In this document: in pieces, positions 15,126 to 24,066 of the stretch
How positions within the stretch are numbered: position 1 is the first letter of the stretch
Layout: every line of letters starts with the position of its first letter
Source of the DNA: Alphaproteobacteria bacterium
Lineage (GTDB): Bacteria; Pseudomonadota; Alphaproteobacteria; CACIAM-22H2
Direction: 5' to 3'
Assembly (NCBI GenBank): GCA_016793165.1
Contig: JAEULA010000077.1
Location: 1 to 53,112, forward strand
DNA length: 53,112 nt
Translations under genes and position numbers: made by a program
The notes under the pieces: model-generated
The model's input: the letters and a program-made list of their open reading frames with translations, nothing else
What the model was told of the DNA's origin: nothing
The model's database searches: none

Positions 15126-17234
15126 ATGTCTCGCTCCAGAGAACCCCATGCCGCCCTGGCTGCCTCGATCTATTGCCGCGGCGCCCTCCGCGCCGTCGCC
15201 GCTGCCGCAGCGCTTGGTGCCGGCCAGGTCGGCGCCGTGGAGCTCGATATCCCCATCGTCTCCGACGCGGCCTGGAAGTCGAGTTCGGTCCTCGTTTCCG
15301 GGTGGGAGCAGCTGGGCTTCGATGACTCCCTTTGGGCCGCGGCCCGCGCGCCATATCCCAGCCCTTCGCCGCCGACCGATCTGATCCCGGGGACGACGGC
15401 GCAGCACATCTGGCACGACCCGAGCGGCACCTCCGACGGCACCACGGGACCCGTGATCGCGTTCTTTCGGCGCAGCATCGCGATCGACCTGGCCTCCGCT
15501 CCAGGGCCAGTGCGCGCCGGCCTGCGCATCTCCGTCGACGACGACTATGAAATCTTCGTCAACGGCGTCCTTGCCTTTCGCAACCAGGATGGCGGCTTCG
15601 CCACCAAAGTCGACTCGATCGACATCTCGCCGCTGATCCGGAACGGGACGAACGTGCTCGCGATCAGAGCGGTCGACAACAGCCTCGCCGCGCCGGCCGA
15701 TCGCCTGTACGAGCGCGTCCTCGTCAGCGGGCGCGTGCAGAGCGATCCCGGTCTGATCCTCAATGGCGTGCCGACGACCGCCAGCGAGATCCCCCCGCTG
15801 CTGGCCGGCGACACCCTCGAAGCGCGCGGCGACATCGACGTGCCCGTCACGGTCGCTGGCGGCGCGAAGATCCTCGGCATCGGCCCGATGCGATTTGGCG
15901 CCACGGCCGGCTTGTCGGGCGGCTTGATCGCGGGACCCGGCATCGAGTTGAAGCCCAGCGCGAGCATCTTCGGTCGTGGGGACGTGGCCGCGTCGTTCAA
16001 GGGCGGCATCGGCAGCGTGATCCAGGCGAAGGGAGGCGTGCTCAAGATCGGCGACGACACCAAGGACGACGCCTTCGACCACGACGGCGACATCGAGGTC
16101 GAGGCGGGCTCCAAGCTCTCGATCGCCTCGCGCACCGGCGGCACCCTGGGCGGCATCGCCCGCATGTTCGGCGGCGGCCTCGAAGCGTCCCGGCTCTCTC
16201 TCAAATCCGGCGCGACGATCACCGGCCGCGGCGAGATCGGCGCACCGCTCAAAGGCGGCATCGGCAGCGTGATCCAGGCGAAGGGAGGCGTGCTCAAGAT
16301 CGGCGACGACACCAAGGACGACGCCTTCGACCACGACGGCGACATCGAGGTCGAGGCCGGCTCCAAGCTCTCGATCGCCTCGCGCACCGGCGGCACCCTG
16401 GGCGGCATCGCCCGCATGTTCGGCGGCAGCCTCGAGGCTTCAAAGCTCTCTCTCAAATCCGGCGCGATCATCACCGGCCACGGTGCAATCGACGCTCCGG
16501 CCAGCGGCGGCATCGGCAGCGTGATTCAGGCGAAGGGCGGGGTGCTCAAGATCGGCGATGCGAGCACCGCAGGTGCAATCGAGCTCCAAGGCGTCGCACG
16601 CATCGACAAGGGCGCCGTGCTGGCGCTGCTGGCGCGGGACGCCGCGAAGAACAGGGGGCTGATCACGCTCGGGGGCGGCGTGTTGCAGACCGTCGCCGGC
16701 CTCGAGCAGGACGTCGCCGCGAAGATGAATGGCAGCGGCAGCGTGAAGGGTCGGGTCGTCAACAAGGGCGAGATCGCGCCGGGCGAGTCGATCGGCCGGC
16801 TGGATTTCGACGACGAGCTCGTGCTCGAGGCGACATCGCTGCTCGCGATCGAGATCGCCGGCCGGCCGGCCGACGATGCTGCCGTCGAGACATTCGATCG
16901 GATCGCGGTCGCCGGCCGGCTGCTTCTCGCCGGGCGCCTGGCGATCGACCTGCTCGACGACTTCGAGCCGATCCCCGGCGACAGCTACGACATCGCGATT
17001 GCCGACTTCATCGACGGCGCCTTCGACTCCTGGGAATTCCCGTCCCCATTCGGGCTGTCGGTGGTCGACCTCGCCGACGGCATGATGGCGCTGCGCCTGA
17101 CAGCGCTGACAGCGGCCGTGCCGTCGCCGGCGACGGGAGCCCTGCTGGGCACGGCGCTCGCCTTGCTCGTGGCCGGCAGCCGTCGCGCGACAGGTCGCGC
17201 CCATCCCGCGACCGGCCGTCCGCCGGCGCGATGA
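15126..17234 (+). CDS. Secreted repeat protein with PEP-CTERM-like C-terminal sorting signal
   Basis: This 702-residue exported protein of unknown role has an N-terminal signal-like region (about 20-39, Ala-rich). A domain with 'FDDSLWAAARAPYP' and 'ISVDDDYEIFVNGVLAFRN' follows; it looks like a carbohydrate-binding type beta-sandwich. Residues 293-460 are two 84-residue tandem repeats, each rich in Gly and short beta-strand patterns, with a partial third unit after them. The rest resembles passenger-type beta-helix sequence. The tail has VPSPATG (from about 665), a hydrophobic helix and an Arg-containing end. This fits PEP-CTERM/VPxP sorting signals, which are processed by exosortase. The ATG at 15126 follows GAGGAGG. 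Exopolysaccharide-associated surface proteins are the usual setting, and a flippase gene follows. Confidence 0.7.
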   Translation: MSRSREPHAALAASIYCRGALRAVAAAAALGAGQVGAVELDIPIVSDAAWKSSSVLVSGWEQLGFDDSLWAAARAPYPSPSPPTDLIPGTTAQHIWHDPSGTSDGTTGPVIAFFRRSIAIDLASAPGPVRAGLRISVDDDYEIFVNGVLAFRNQDGGFATKVDSIDISPLIRNGTNVLAIRAVDNSLAAPADRLYERVLVSGRVQSDPGLILNGVPTTASEIPPLLAGDTLEARGDIDVPVTVAGGAKILGIGPMRFGATAGLSGGLIAGPGIELKPSASIFGRGDVAASFKGGIGSVIQAKGGVLKIGDDTKDDAFDHDGDIEVEAGSKLSIASRTGGTLGGIARMFGGGLEASRLSLKSGATITGRGEIGAPLKGGIGSVIQAKGGVLKIGDDTKDDAFDHDGDIEVEAGSKLSIASRTGGTLGGIARMFGGSLEASKLSLKSGAIITGHGAIDAPASGGIGSVIQAKGGVLKIGDASTAGAIELQGVARIDKGAVLALLARDAAKNRGLITLGGGVLQTVAGLEQDVAAKMNGSGSVKGRVVNKGEIAPGESIGRLDFDDELVLEATSLLAIEIAGRPADDAAVETFDRIAVAGRLLLAGRLAIDLLDDFEPIPGDSYDIAIADFIDGAFDSWEFPSPFGLSVVDLADGMMALRLTALTAAVPSPATGALLGTALALLVAGSRRATGRAHPATGRPPAR
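16002..16560 (+). repeat. 252-bp in-frame tandem repeat
   Basis: Units start at 16002, 16254 and 16506, exactly 252 bases (84 codons) apart; the third is partial, about 55 bases. The first roughly 170 bases of units one and two are almost identical, while the last 80 bases differ at many positions. That pattern points to recent duplication or gene conversion limited to part of the unit. The reading frame is kept, so the protein gains or loses whole domains when unit number changes. Confidence 0.9.
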
Positions 17235-17443
17235 GCATGCGCCGATCGACGACCGGATAGGCGCGAAGCGGCGCTTCCGCTCCGAGCAATTGGCCGGGCC
17301 GGCGGCCGTGGAATTGGCGACGGGACGGACGGCTGTCTGCTCGGCTACGATCCCGAAGTGGCCTGCTCCTCGTTCACGTCCGCCGGCGAGATGCCCGCCC
17401 TCGTCGGCCCGGCGATCGCGCCGCGCATGTTCGAGGCCTGACG

Positions 17444-18943
17444 ATGGCGGTGCCCGACGGGCTTGGACGACGTGTCGCGACCGGCGCCACCTGGGTGGTG
17501 GCGCAGCGATTGGCCGTGCGCGCGATCGGCCTGGCCAGCACCATGGTCCTGGCGCGGCTGCTGGCGCCGGCGGATTTCGGCCTGATCGCGCTCGCCACCA
17601 CGCTGGCCGGGCTGCTCGACGCTCTGGCCGAGCTCGGCTTCGATCTTGCGCTGATCCAGAAGCGGACGGCGACCCGCGCCGACTACGACACCGCGTGGAC
17701 GCTGACCGTGGCGCGCGGCGTGCTGGTCGCGTTCGTGCTCCTGCTGCTCGCCGGTCCGATCGCCGCCGCCTATGGCGACGACCGGCTGGTCGCGCTGCTT
17801 GCCCTGCTCGCGCTCGGCTCGGCGCTGGCGGGTCTCCAGAACATCGGCATCGTCGAGTTCCGCAGGGAGCTGCGCTTCGACCGCGAATTCGCGATGCTGG
17901 TCTGGACCAAGCTCGGCGGCTTCGTCGTCACCCTCGCGGCGGCGTGGTGGTGGCGCGACCATCGCGCGCTGGTCGCCGGCATTCTCGCCGGCAAGCTGCT
18001 GGGACTGGTGCTGAGCTACGTCATGCATCCCTATCGCCCGCGGCCTTGCGTCGCCGGCGCGCTCGGCTACCTGCATTTCTCGAAATGGCTGGTCGCCAAC
18101 AACGTGCTGGGGGCCGTCCGGGCCCGCATCGACACCTTCGTCGTCGGCAAGCTCGCGGGCGGCGAGGCGCTCGGCATCTACAGCGTCGCGTATGAGATCT
18201 CGAGCCTCGCGCTGACCGAGCTGATCATGCCGATCTCGCGCGCGGTCCATCCGGGCTTCGCGCAGATCGCCGGCGACAAGGCGCGCCTCGCCCGCGGCTA
18301 TCTCGACGTCTTCGCGATCATCATGCTGCTCGCGACCCCGCTCGCGATCGGCATCGCGCTCACGGCCGAGCATGTCGTCCGGATCTTCCTCGGCGCGAAG
18401 TGGCTTGCAACGGTGCCGCTGATCCAGGTCCTGACGCTCTACGGGCTGATCAACCTGCCGTCGGCGAACACCGGCGCGCTCTACCTCGCGATCGGCCGGC
18501 CCGACCTGATCGCGCTGCGCGGCATCCCGCCGCTCGCCGCGCTGATCCCCGCCCTGCTCTACGCGACCGGCGCTTATGGTGCGCAGGGCGCCGCCTGGTC
18601 CCTCGTCTTGGCTGCGATCGTGGGATTCGCGGTCAACATCGCGGTCCTGCGTCGCGAGATCGGGGTCGGGCCGATGGCGCTGCTGCGTCACGTCGTGCGT
18701 CCGGCGATCGCGGCGACGGCGATGGGACTCGCCGTCGCCGCCCTCGATCGCGCTTGGCCCGTCGCGCCGGACCTGCCTGCGCTGCTCGCGCAGCTCGCGG
18801 CCCTGGCAGCGCTCGGCGCCGTCGTCTACGTCGCCGTCGCGCTGGCGCTGTGGCGCCTCGCGGACCGGCCGTACGGCGCCGAGAGCAATACCCTCGACGC
18901 GGTGAACGCATGGCGATCGAGCCACCGCGGCGGCGCCTCGTAG
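17444..18943 (+). CDS. Wzx-type polysaccharide flippase (MOP superfamily)
   Basis: This 499-residue, highly hydrophobic inner-membrane protein resembles flippases that move undecaprenyl-linked oligosaccharides across the membrane for LPS or exopolysaccharide assembly. The N-terminal segment 'GATWVVAQRLAVRAIGLASTMVLARLLAPADFGLIAL' (read in parts) is typical of WzxC-like proteins. About 12-14 membrane helices alternate with short polar loops; 'GIVEFRRELRFDREF' is a loop often seen in this branch. Length is normal. No glycosyltransferases or polymerase genes surround it, so the polysaccharide is unknown. The preceding gene encodes a PEP-CTERM-like protein, which is compatible with an exopolysaccharide link. 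Confidence 0.85.
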   Translation: MAVPDGLGRRVATGATWVVAQRLAVRAIGLASTMVLARLLAPADFGLIALATTLAGLLDALAELGFDLALIQKRTATRADYDTAWTLTVARGVLVAFVLLLLAGPIAAAYGDDRLVALLALLALGSALAGLQNIGIVEFRRELRFDREFAMLVWTKLGGFVVTLAAAWWWRDHRALVAGILAGKLLGLVLSYVMHPYRPRPCVAGALGYLHFSKWLVANNVLGAVRARIDTFVVGKLAGGEALGIYSVAYEISSLALTELIMPISRAVHPGFAQIAGDKARLARGYLDVFAIIMLLATPLAIGIALTAEHVVRIFLGAKWLATVPLIQVLTLYGLINLPSANTGALYLAIGRPDLIALRGIPPLAALIPALLYATGAYGAQGAAWSLVLAAIVGFAVNIAVLRREIGVGPMALLRHVVRPAIAATAMGLAVAALDRAWPVAPDLPALLAQLAALAALGAVVYVAVALALWRLADRPYGAESNTLDAVNAWRSSHRGGAS

Positions 18944-18962
18944 GGCGCCGGCAGCGAAAGGC

Positions 18963-20480
18963 TCAGCGCGTCTCCTGCGCGGCCCGCATCCACGCCTCGA
19001 TCGCCGCGATCCGGTCGGCGCCGAGCCGCAGGCCGAGCTTGGAGCGGCGCCACACCACATCCTCCGCGGTCTGCGCCCATTCGGTCGTCATGAGATAGCG
19101 CAGCTCGGCCTCGGTGAGCGTCGCGCCGAAGTCGCGCCCGAGATCCGCGGCGGTGCGCGCCGTCCCGAGCCATGCCGCCGCCCGCGTGCCGTACGCGCGC
19201 ACGAGCCGCAGCGCGTGATCGGAGCCGAGGAACGGATAGCGACGCTCCAGCTCGCTCTGCACCGCCGCGACGGCGCCGGGCTCGAACTCGCCGCCGGGCA
19301 GCTTCTCGCGGCCGGTCCAGCCGGCGCCCAGCCCGCCGCCCGTCGGCAGGTGCGGCGCGAGCCGGTCGAGCGCGGCCTCGGCGAGCCGCCGATAGGTCGT
19401 GATCTTGCCGCCGAAGATCGACAGCACCGGCGCCTTGCCGGGGCCGGCATCGAGCTCGAAGACGTAGTCGCGGGTCGCGGCCTTCGCGTCGCTGGCGCCG
19501 TCGTCGTAGAGCGGCCGCACGCCGGAATAGCTCCACACGACGTCGCCGGGCGAGATCGCCCGCGCGAGGTCGCTGCTGATGGCCCGGCAGAGATAGGCGA
19601 TCTCCTCGGCCGTGGCGGCGACCGCGCCGGGATCGCCGGTGTAATCGCGGTCGGTGGTGCCGATCAGGGTGAAGTCGCGCTCGTAGGGGATCGCGAAGAC
19701 GATCCGCCCGTCGGTGTTCTGCAGGATGTAGGCGCGGTCGTGGTCGAACAGCTTCGGCACGACGATATGCGAGCCCTGAACGAGCCGGACGCGCGCATGC
19801 GAGGCGCAGCCCAGGCGCTGCGCCAGCACGTCCTGCACCCAGGGCCCCGCCGCGTTGACGAGGGCGCGCGCCCGGACCGTCGTGGCGCCGCCGGTCGCGC
19901 GGTCCTCGACCGTCAGCGTCCAGCCGTCGCCCTCCCGCGCCGCCGCCACCGCGCGATGGCGCGTGCGGATCACGGCGCCGCGATCCGCCGCGTCGCGCGC
20001 ATTGAGCGCCACGAGCCGGGCATCGTCGACCCAACAGTCCGAGTACTCGAAGCCGCGCGTGAACAGGCCCGGCTTGAGCGGCGGCCCGACGGGATCGTGC
20101 GCGAGATCGACGACGCGCGTCCCCGGCAGCAGGCGACGGCCGCCGAGATGGTCGTAGAGGAACAGCCCGAGCCGCAGCAGCCAGGCGGGCCGCAGCCCGC
20201 GATGATGCGGCAGGACGAAGCGCAACGGCCGGATGATGTGCGGCGCGATGCCCCAGAGCACCTCGCGCTCCTTCAGCGCCTCGCGCACCAGCCGGAACTC
20301 GTAATACTCGAGATAGCGCAGCCCGCCATGGACGAGCTTGGTCGACCACGACGACGTGCCGCTGGCGAGGTCGTTCATCTCGCAGAGATAGACGGACAGG
20401 CCGCGCCCGGACGCATCGCGTGCGATCCCGCAGCCGTTGATCCCTCCGCCGATGACGGCGAGGTCGAAGACCTGTCCCAA
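18963..20480 (-). CDS. glpD: Aerobic glycerol-3-phosphate dehydrogenase
   Basis: This 505-residue, FAD-dependent, membrane-associated enzyme oxidises sn-glycerol 3-phosphate to dihydroxyacetone phosphate and passes electrons to ubiquinone. The N-terminal FAD motif is IGGGINGCGIARDASGRG. The highly conserved 'SSWSTKLVHGGLRYLEYYEF' follows. Further matches are 'GIRPLYDDGA'-like sequence and 'SIFGGKITTYRRLAE' before the C-terminal helical domain. Length fits the family (about 500). Neither glpF, glpK nor glpR is adjacent. It is the last gene of the minus-strand run but has its own AT-rich upstream region, so it is probably transcribed separately. It is the most housekeeping-like gene in the window. 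Confidence 0.95.
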   Translation of the reverse strand: MGQVFDLAVIGGGINGCGIARDASGRGLSVYLCEMNDLASGTSSWSTKLVHGGLRYLEYYEFRLVREALKEREVLWGIAPHIIRPLRFVLPHHRGLRPAWLLRLGLFLYDHLGGRRLLPGTRVVDLAHDPVGPPLKPGLFTRGFEYSDCWVDDARLVALNARDAADRGAVIRTRHRAVAAAREGDGWTLTVEDRATGGATTVRARALVNAAGPWVQDVLAQRLGCASHARVRLVQGSHIVVPKLFDHDRAYILQNTDGRIVFAIPYERDFTLIGTTDRDYTGDPGAVAATAEEIAYLCRAISSDLARAISPGDVVWSYSGVRPLYDDGASDAKAATRDYVFELDAGPGKAPVLSIFGGKITTYRRLAEAALDRLAPHLPTGGGLGAGWTGREKLPGGEFEPGAVAAVQSELERRYPFLGSDHALRLVRAYGTRAAAWLGTARTAADLGRDFGATLTEAELRYLMTTEWAQTAEDVVWRRSKLGLRLGADRIAAIEAWMRAAQETR

Positions 20481-20539
20481 CGCTCGACTCCCGTGCGCGC
20501 CCGTTGATGCCGTCCGAACGCGTCGTTGTTCGACGATAG

Positions 20540-20568
20540 GATGAAAGAAAAATTAAACGCAAACGAAG
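20540..20568 (-). promoter_or_regulatory. AT-rich regulatory tract upstream of glpD
   Basis: A short run of A and T stands out sharply from the GC-rich surroundings, 60-90 bases upstream of the glpD start. Read toward glpD it contains TTCGTTT, GCGTTTA and TTTCTTTC-like units spaced about a helical turn. DeoR-family regulators such as GlpR can recognise related T-rich direct repeats, so an operator or promoter is plausible. I cannot assign exact -35 and -10 boxes. Confidence 0.35.
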
Positions 20569-20590
20569 ACCGCGGCCGGCGCCTCGGTCG

Positions 20591-21394
20591 TCACCCCGGC
20601 GGAGCGTCGAGCGGCCGCGCCAGCGCCGCGGCGACGAAGGACGCGACGATGTCGAGCGTCGCATCCGCGGCCTCGCGATGCGGGGAATGTCCGATTCCCG
20701 CCAGGACGGTCGACGTCGCCTGGCCGCCGCAGAGCTGGGCGATCTCGACCTGGCGCAGCGTCGCGTACTCGTCGGCCTCGCCCTGGATCACGTGCACCGG
20801 GACCGCGATCGACGGCAGGTCGTCTCGGATGTCCCAGCTGCGGAACCCCGGCTCGAGCCAGGTGTCGCACCAGCCGCGGAAGGCGACGTCGACATCCGCA
20901 TGCCAGCGGGCGAGCCGCTCGCGCAGGCCGCCGGACTCGTAGGCCCGGCGAGCCTCGCGGATCCCGGCGATCGTCACGTCCTCGACGACAAAATGCGGAG
21001 CGATCAGCACGGCGCCGCGCACACGGCGGTCGCGGCGCCGGCCGAGGTGCAGGGCCGCGATCGAGGCGCCGTCGGAATGCCCCACCAGGACGCCGGTGCG
21101 CAGGCCGATGGCGTCGAGCACCGCCGGCAGCACCTCGTCCGCCTCCTCATGCAGGTAGCGGCCCGTGCGCGGCAGCGGCACCGGGCTGGAATCGCCGTAG
21201 CCGGCGCGCGAATAGGCGAAGACGCCCAGCCCGGTCGCGGCGGCGAGGCGATCGGGGAAATCGCGCCACAACCCGACGCAGCCGAGGCCCTCGTGCAGCA
21301 GCACGAGCGTCGGGGCGGCATCGGGCGACGGACCGAGCATCCGGTACTCCAGCGACCGGGCGCCGAGGACGAGGTGGCCTTGGGGAGGCGGCAT
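20591..21394 (-). CDS. Alpha/beta hydrolase
   Basis: This 267-residue cytoplasmic hydrolase has an oxyanion region 'LLHEGLGCVGLW', the nucleophile elbow GHSDGAS with Ser107, an acid in the 'VIQGEADEYA' segment, and a catalytic histidine in 'GIGHSPHREA'. The fold serves esterases, lactonases and C-C hydrolases; the substrate is not evident. The gene begins 27 bases after the permease gene of the NMT1-type importer, in the same direction. Its product may therefore act on the imported compound or on a product of it. Confidence 0.85.
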   Translation of the reverse strand: MPPPQGHLVLGARSLEYRMLGPSPDAAPTLVLLHEGLGCVGLWRDFPDRLAAATGLGVFAYSRAGYGDSSPVPLPRTGRYLHEEADEVLPAVLDAIGLRTGVLVGHSDGASIAALHLGRRRDRRVRGAVLIAPHFVVEDVTIAGIREARRAYESGGLRERLARWHADVDVAFRGWCDTWLEPGFRSWDIRDDLPSIAVPVHVIQGEADEYATLRQVEIAQLCGGQATSTVLAGIGHSPHREAADATLDIVASFVAAALARPLDAPPG

Positions 21395-21421
21395 GGCGAC
21401 GCGGGCCCGGGGCGGCGGATG

Positions 21422-22204
21422 TCAGGGTTCGCCGTCGATCGCGCTCGCATGCCAGCGGCGCAGCGCGAGGCGGGACAACGCCGAAAGGCCGACGAAGATC
21501 GCGATGCCGGCCGCGGCGATCAGCGCGAGGGCCGCGAACATCTTCGCGATCTGCAGCCGATAGCCCGCCTCGAGGATCACGTAGGCGAGGCCCGAGGCCG
21601 TGCCGCCGGTGCCGGCGACGAACTCCGCCACGACCGCGCCGATCAGGGCGAGGCCGCCGGACACGCGCAAGCCTGCGAAGAAGTAAGGCAGCGACGCCGG
21701 CAGCTGCAGCCGTCGCAGCCGCTGCCACGGCGAGGCCCGGTACAGCGTGAAAAGATCGACGAGATTGCGGTCGGCCGAGCGCAGGCCAATCGTGGTGTTC
21801 GACAGCATCGGGAAAAAGGCGACGATCCAGGCGCAGATCAGCAGGGCCAGGACCACGTTGTCGCCGGTCCAGATGATGATCAGCGGCGCGATGGCGACGA
21901 TCGGCGTGACCTGCAGGATCACCGCGTAGGGGAACAGCGCGCGCTCGAGCCAGCCGGCCTGCGTGAACAGCACCGCCAGTCCGCCGCCGAGCAGGACGGC
22001 GGCGCCGAGCGCGAGGACGGTGATCTTGAGCGTCACGAGGAGCGCGGTCTGCAGCGCGGCCCAGTTGTCGACCAGCGCGCGGAAGATCGCCAATGGGCCC
22101 GGCAGGATGTAGACGGGCAGCTCCTGCCAGCGCACCAGCACCTCCCAGAGAAGCAGCGCCCCTGCCCCGAGCAGCGCCGGCGCGAGATGTCGCCCGGCGC
22201 TCAT
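21422..22204 (-). CDS. ABC transporter permease, SsuC/TauC/ThiX type
   Basis: This 260-residue inner-membrane protein has about six hydrophobic helices. The coupling loop contains 'DLFTLYRASPWQRLRRLQLPASLPYFFAGLRV', the EAA motif of the nitrate/sulfonate/taurine/pyrimidine-precursor group (quoted in part, about residues 145-180). The ATG overlaps the stop of the ATPase gene (ATGA), so the start is well supported even though the frame stays open upstream. It forms the membrane channel of a single-permease importer with the two genes before it. Confidence 0.9.
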   Translation of the reverse strand: MSAGRHLAPALLGAGALLLWEVLVRWQELPVYILPGPLAIFRALVDNWAALQTALLVTLKITVLALGAAVLLGGGLAVLFTQAGWLERALFPYAVILQVTPIVAIAPLIIIWTGDNVVLALLICAWIVAFFPMLSNTTIGLRSADRNLVDLFTLYRASPWQRLRRLQLPASLPYFFAGLRVSGGLALIGAVVAEFVAGTGGTASGLAYVILEAGYRLQIAKMFAALALIAAAGIAIFVGLSALSRLALRRWHASAIDGEP

Positions 22205-22965
22205 GCCGCCGCTCCCGCCAGCGCCGCGGAGGCGCGCCGGCAATGCTCGGCATAGGGCTCCGAAAGCCGGAACCCCGGATCCCGCGGATAGGGGGCGTCG
22301 ACGACGAGATCGGCGACGACGCGGCCCGGCCGCGCCGACATCACGACGATGCGCTGGGCGAGATAGACGGACTCGTAGACGGAATGCGTCACCAGGATGC
22401 AGGTGAAGCGCCGGCTCGCCCAAAGAGCCAGGAGATCGTCGTTGAGCCTGCCGCGCGTGATCTCGTCGAGCGCGGCGAAGGGCTCGTCCATCAGCAGCAG
22501 TCGGGGCTCTGTCACCATCGCGCGCGCGATCGACACGCGCATCTGCATGCCGCCGGAAAGCTCGCGCGGCACCGCGCGCTCGAACCCGGCGAGCCCGACC
22601 GCCTGCAGCGCCGCCATCGCCCGCGCCGTCGCCTGCGCGCGATCGACCCGCGCGAGCTCGAGCGGCAGCATCACGTTGCCGAGCGCCGTGCTCCACGGCA
22701 TCAGCGTCGGCTCCTGGAAGACGAATCCGATGTCGCCCGGCGTCGCGGCCGCACCGCCCGGCCAGGCGATTGCGCCGCTCGAGGGCGCCAACAGGCCCGC
22801 GATCAGGCGCAGGATCGTCGACTTGCCGCAGCCCGACGGCCCCAGCAGCGTCGTGAAGCTGCCGGCGCGGATGTCGAGATCCACGCCGGCAAGCGCCTCG
22901 GTCCCGTTGGCGAAGCGGCGGCCGACCTTCTCGAGGCGGACGAGACTGGCCGGCGCCGACGTCAC
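22201..22965 (-). CDS. ABC transporter ATPase, SsuB/TauB/ThiZ type
   Basis: This 254-residue cytoplasmic ATPase energises the importer. Walker A is GPSGCGKS (42-49), the Q-loop is in 'GFVFQEPTLMPW', the signature is LSGGMQMR, and Walker B is LLLMDEPFAALDE, followed by the switch histidine in 'ILVTHSVYESV'. The 'FQEPTLMPW' and 'DEPFAALDE' motifs are characteristic of the nitrate/sulfonate/taurine subfamily. It overlaps both neighbours by four bases, showing a tightly coupled operon. Confidence 0.93.
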   Translation of the reverse strand: MTSAPASLVRLEKVGRRFANGTEALAGVDLDIRAGSFTTLLGPSGCGKSTILRLIAGLLAPSSGAIAWPGGAAATPGDIGFVFQEPTLMPWSTALGNVMLPLELARVDRAQATARAMAALQAVGLAGFERAVPRELSGGMQMRVSIARAMVTEPRLLLMDEPFAALDEITRGRLNDDLLALWASRRFTCILVTHSVYESVYLAQRIVVMSARPGRVVADLVVDAPYPRDPGFRLSEPYAEHCRRASAALAGAAA

Positions 22966-23948
22966 ATGCCGGCCTTCTTGTTCACGAACTTCGTGGTGTA
23001 GGCCTTCTTCCAGTCGAGATCCTTCGGATACGCGCCCGTCTCGATCATCACCTTGGCGAACTCCTCCCAGCGCGCATCGGTCATGGCCCCGATCCCGAGG
23101 GTCTTGGTGTCTCCCGAGTCGACGATGCCGTGCTGGTTCATGAGATTGCGCCCGTTGGCCAGGAGATCATCGGTCATCTCCGGGTTGTCCTTCTTGATGA
23201 GCGCGTTCGCCGGCGCCGGATCGCCGTTGTGGTAGCTGTAGCAGCCCTTGATCGACGCATCGACGAAGCGCTGCACCACGTCGGGCTTCGCGTCGATGGT
23301 CTTCTGCGACGTCTCGATCAGCGTCGAATAGGCGGGCAGGCCCGCATCCGCGATCAGCATGACGACCGGCTTGAACTTGGCCTCCTTCTCGATCGAGTAC
23401 GGCTCGGAAGAGAGGTAGCCCTGCTGCACCAGCCGCTTGTCCGCGAGGAACGGCCCCGAGTTGAAGGTGTAGGGCCGGATCTGGTCGTCGGTGTAGCCGA
23501 ACCGCAGCTTGAGGAACTGCCACCAGGTGCCGCGCGCGTCGGTGGAGATCAGGATGGGCTTGCCCTTGAGCGCCGCGATCGTGTCATTGCCCTGCCCGGG
23601 ATGCGCGATCAGTACCGCGGGGAGCTTCTGGAAGATCGCCGCCACGGCGACCATCGGGATCTTCTCCTGGACGAAGTTCAGCGCGCCGAAAGCGTTCGAG
23701 CCCATGTTGAAGTCGATGCCGCCCGAGATCAGCAGCTGGCGATGGTTCACGTTCGGGCCGCCCTGGCGGATCGTCACGTCGAGGCCGTGCTGGCGATAGA
23801 GGCCCGTGGCAAGCGCCTGGTAGAAGCATCCGTGCTCGGCCTGGGCGCGCCAGTCCGTTCCGAAGGTGACCTTGTCCTGGGCGTCCGCGCGCGCGGCGAG
23901 GAGGCTTGCGACGGCGAGCGTGACGGCAGCGGCAGCGCCGAGTTTCAT
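22962..23948 (-). CDS. NMT1/ThiY-type ABC transporter substrate-binding protein
   Basis: This 328-residue protein starts with a Sec signal peptide (about 1-23, ending ARADA) and continues 'QDKVTFGTDWRAQAEHGCFYQALATGLY', the pattern of NMT1/SsuA-like receptors (two short stretches quoted together). 'GGPNVNHRQLLISGGIDF' and 'RGTWWQFLKLRFGYTDDQI' are further family segments. Ligands in the family include aliphatic sulfonates, taurine, pyrimidine thiamin precursors and aromatic acids. The ATG at 23948 gives a clean signal peptide; the frame is open 29 codons further up. Its stop overlaps the ATPase start. Confidence 0.9.
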   Translation of the reverse strand: MKLGAAAAVTLAVASLLAARADAQDKVTFGTDWRAQAEHGCFYQALATGLYRQHGLDVTIRQGGPNVNHRQLLISGGIDFNMGSNAFGALNFVQEKIPMVAVAAIFQKLPAVLIAHPGQGNDTIAALKGKPILISTDARGTWWQFLKLRFGYTDDQIRPYTFNSGPFLADKRLVQQGYLSSEPYSIEKEAKFKPVVMLIADAGLPAYSTLIETSQKTIDAKPDVVQRFVDASIKGCYSYHNGDPAPANALIKKDNPEMTDDLLANGRNLMNQHGIVDSGDTKTLGIGAMTDARWEEFAKVMIETGAYPKDLDWKKAYTTKFVNKKAGM

Positions 23949-24066
23949 GCGGGACCCCCGAGTTTGAGAGCGAATGACGGCAACCCTAGGGGACGTCCGC
24001 GTCGCGGCCAACCGCGACGATCGCGCCTCCCGCATCCCGATCGCTCGCGGGCGGCGTGCTCAATTC

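Noticed and set aside
13674..16334. Minus-strand frame of almost 900 codons with internal repeats
   Set aside because: The repeats are the reverse of the 252-bp tandem units of the plus-strand protein, and the frame also runs antisense to the serine hydrolase.
16002..16560. CRISPR-like repeats
   Set aside because: Units are 252 bases long, contiguous, in frame and without spacers, so this is a coding tandem repeat.
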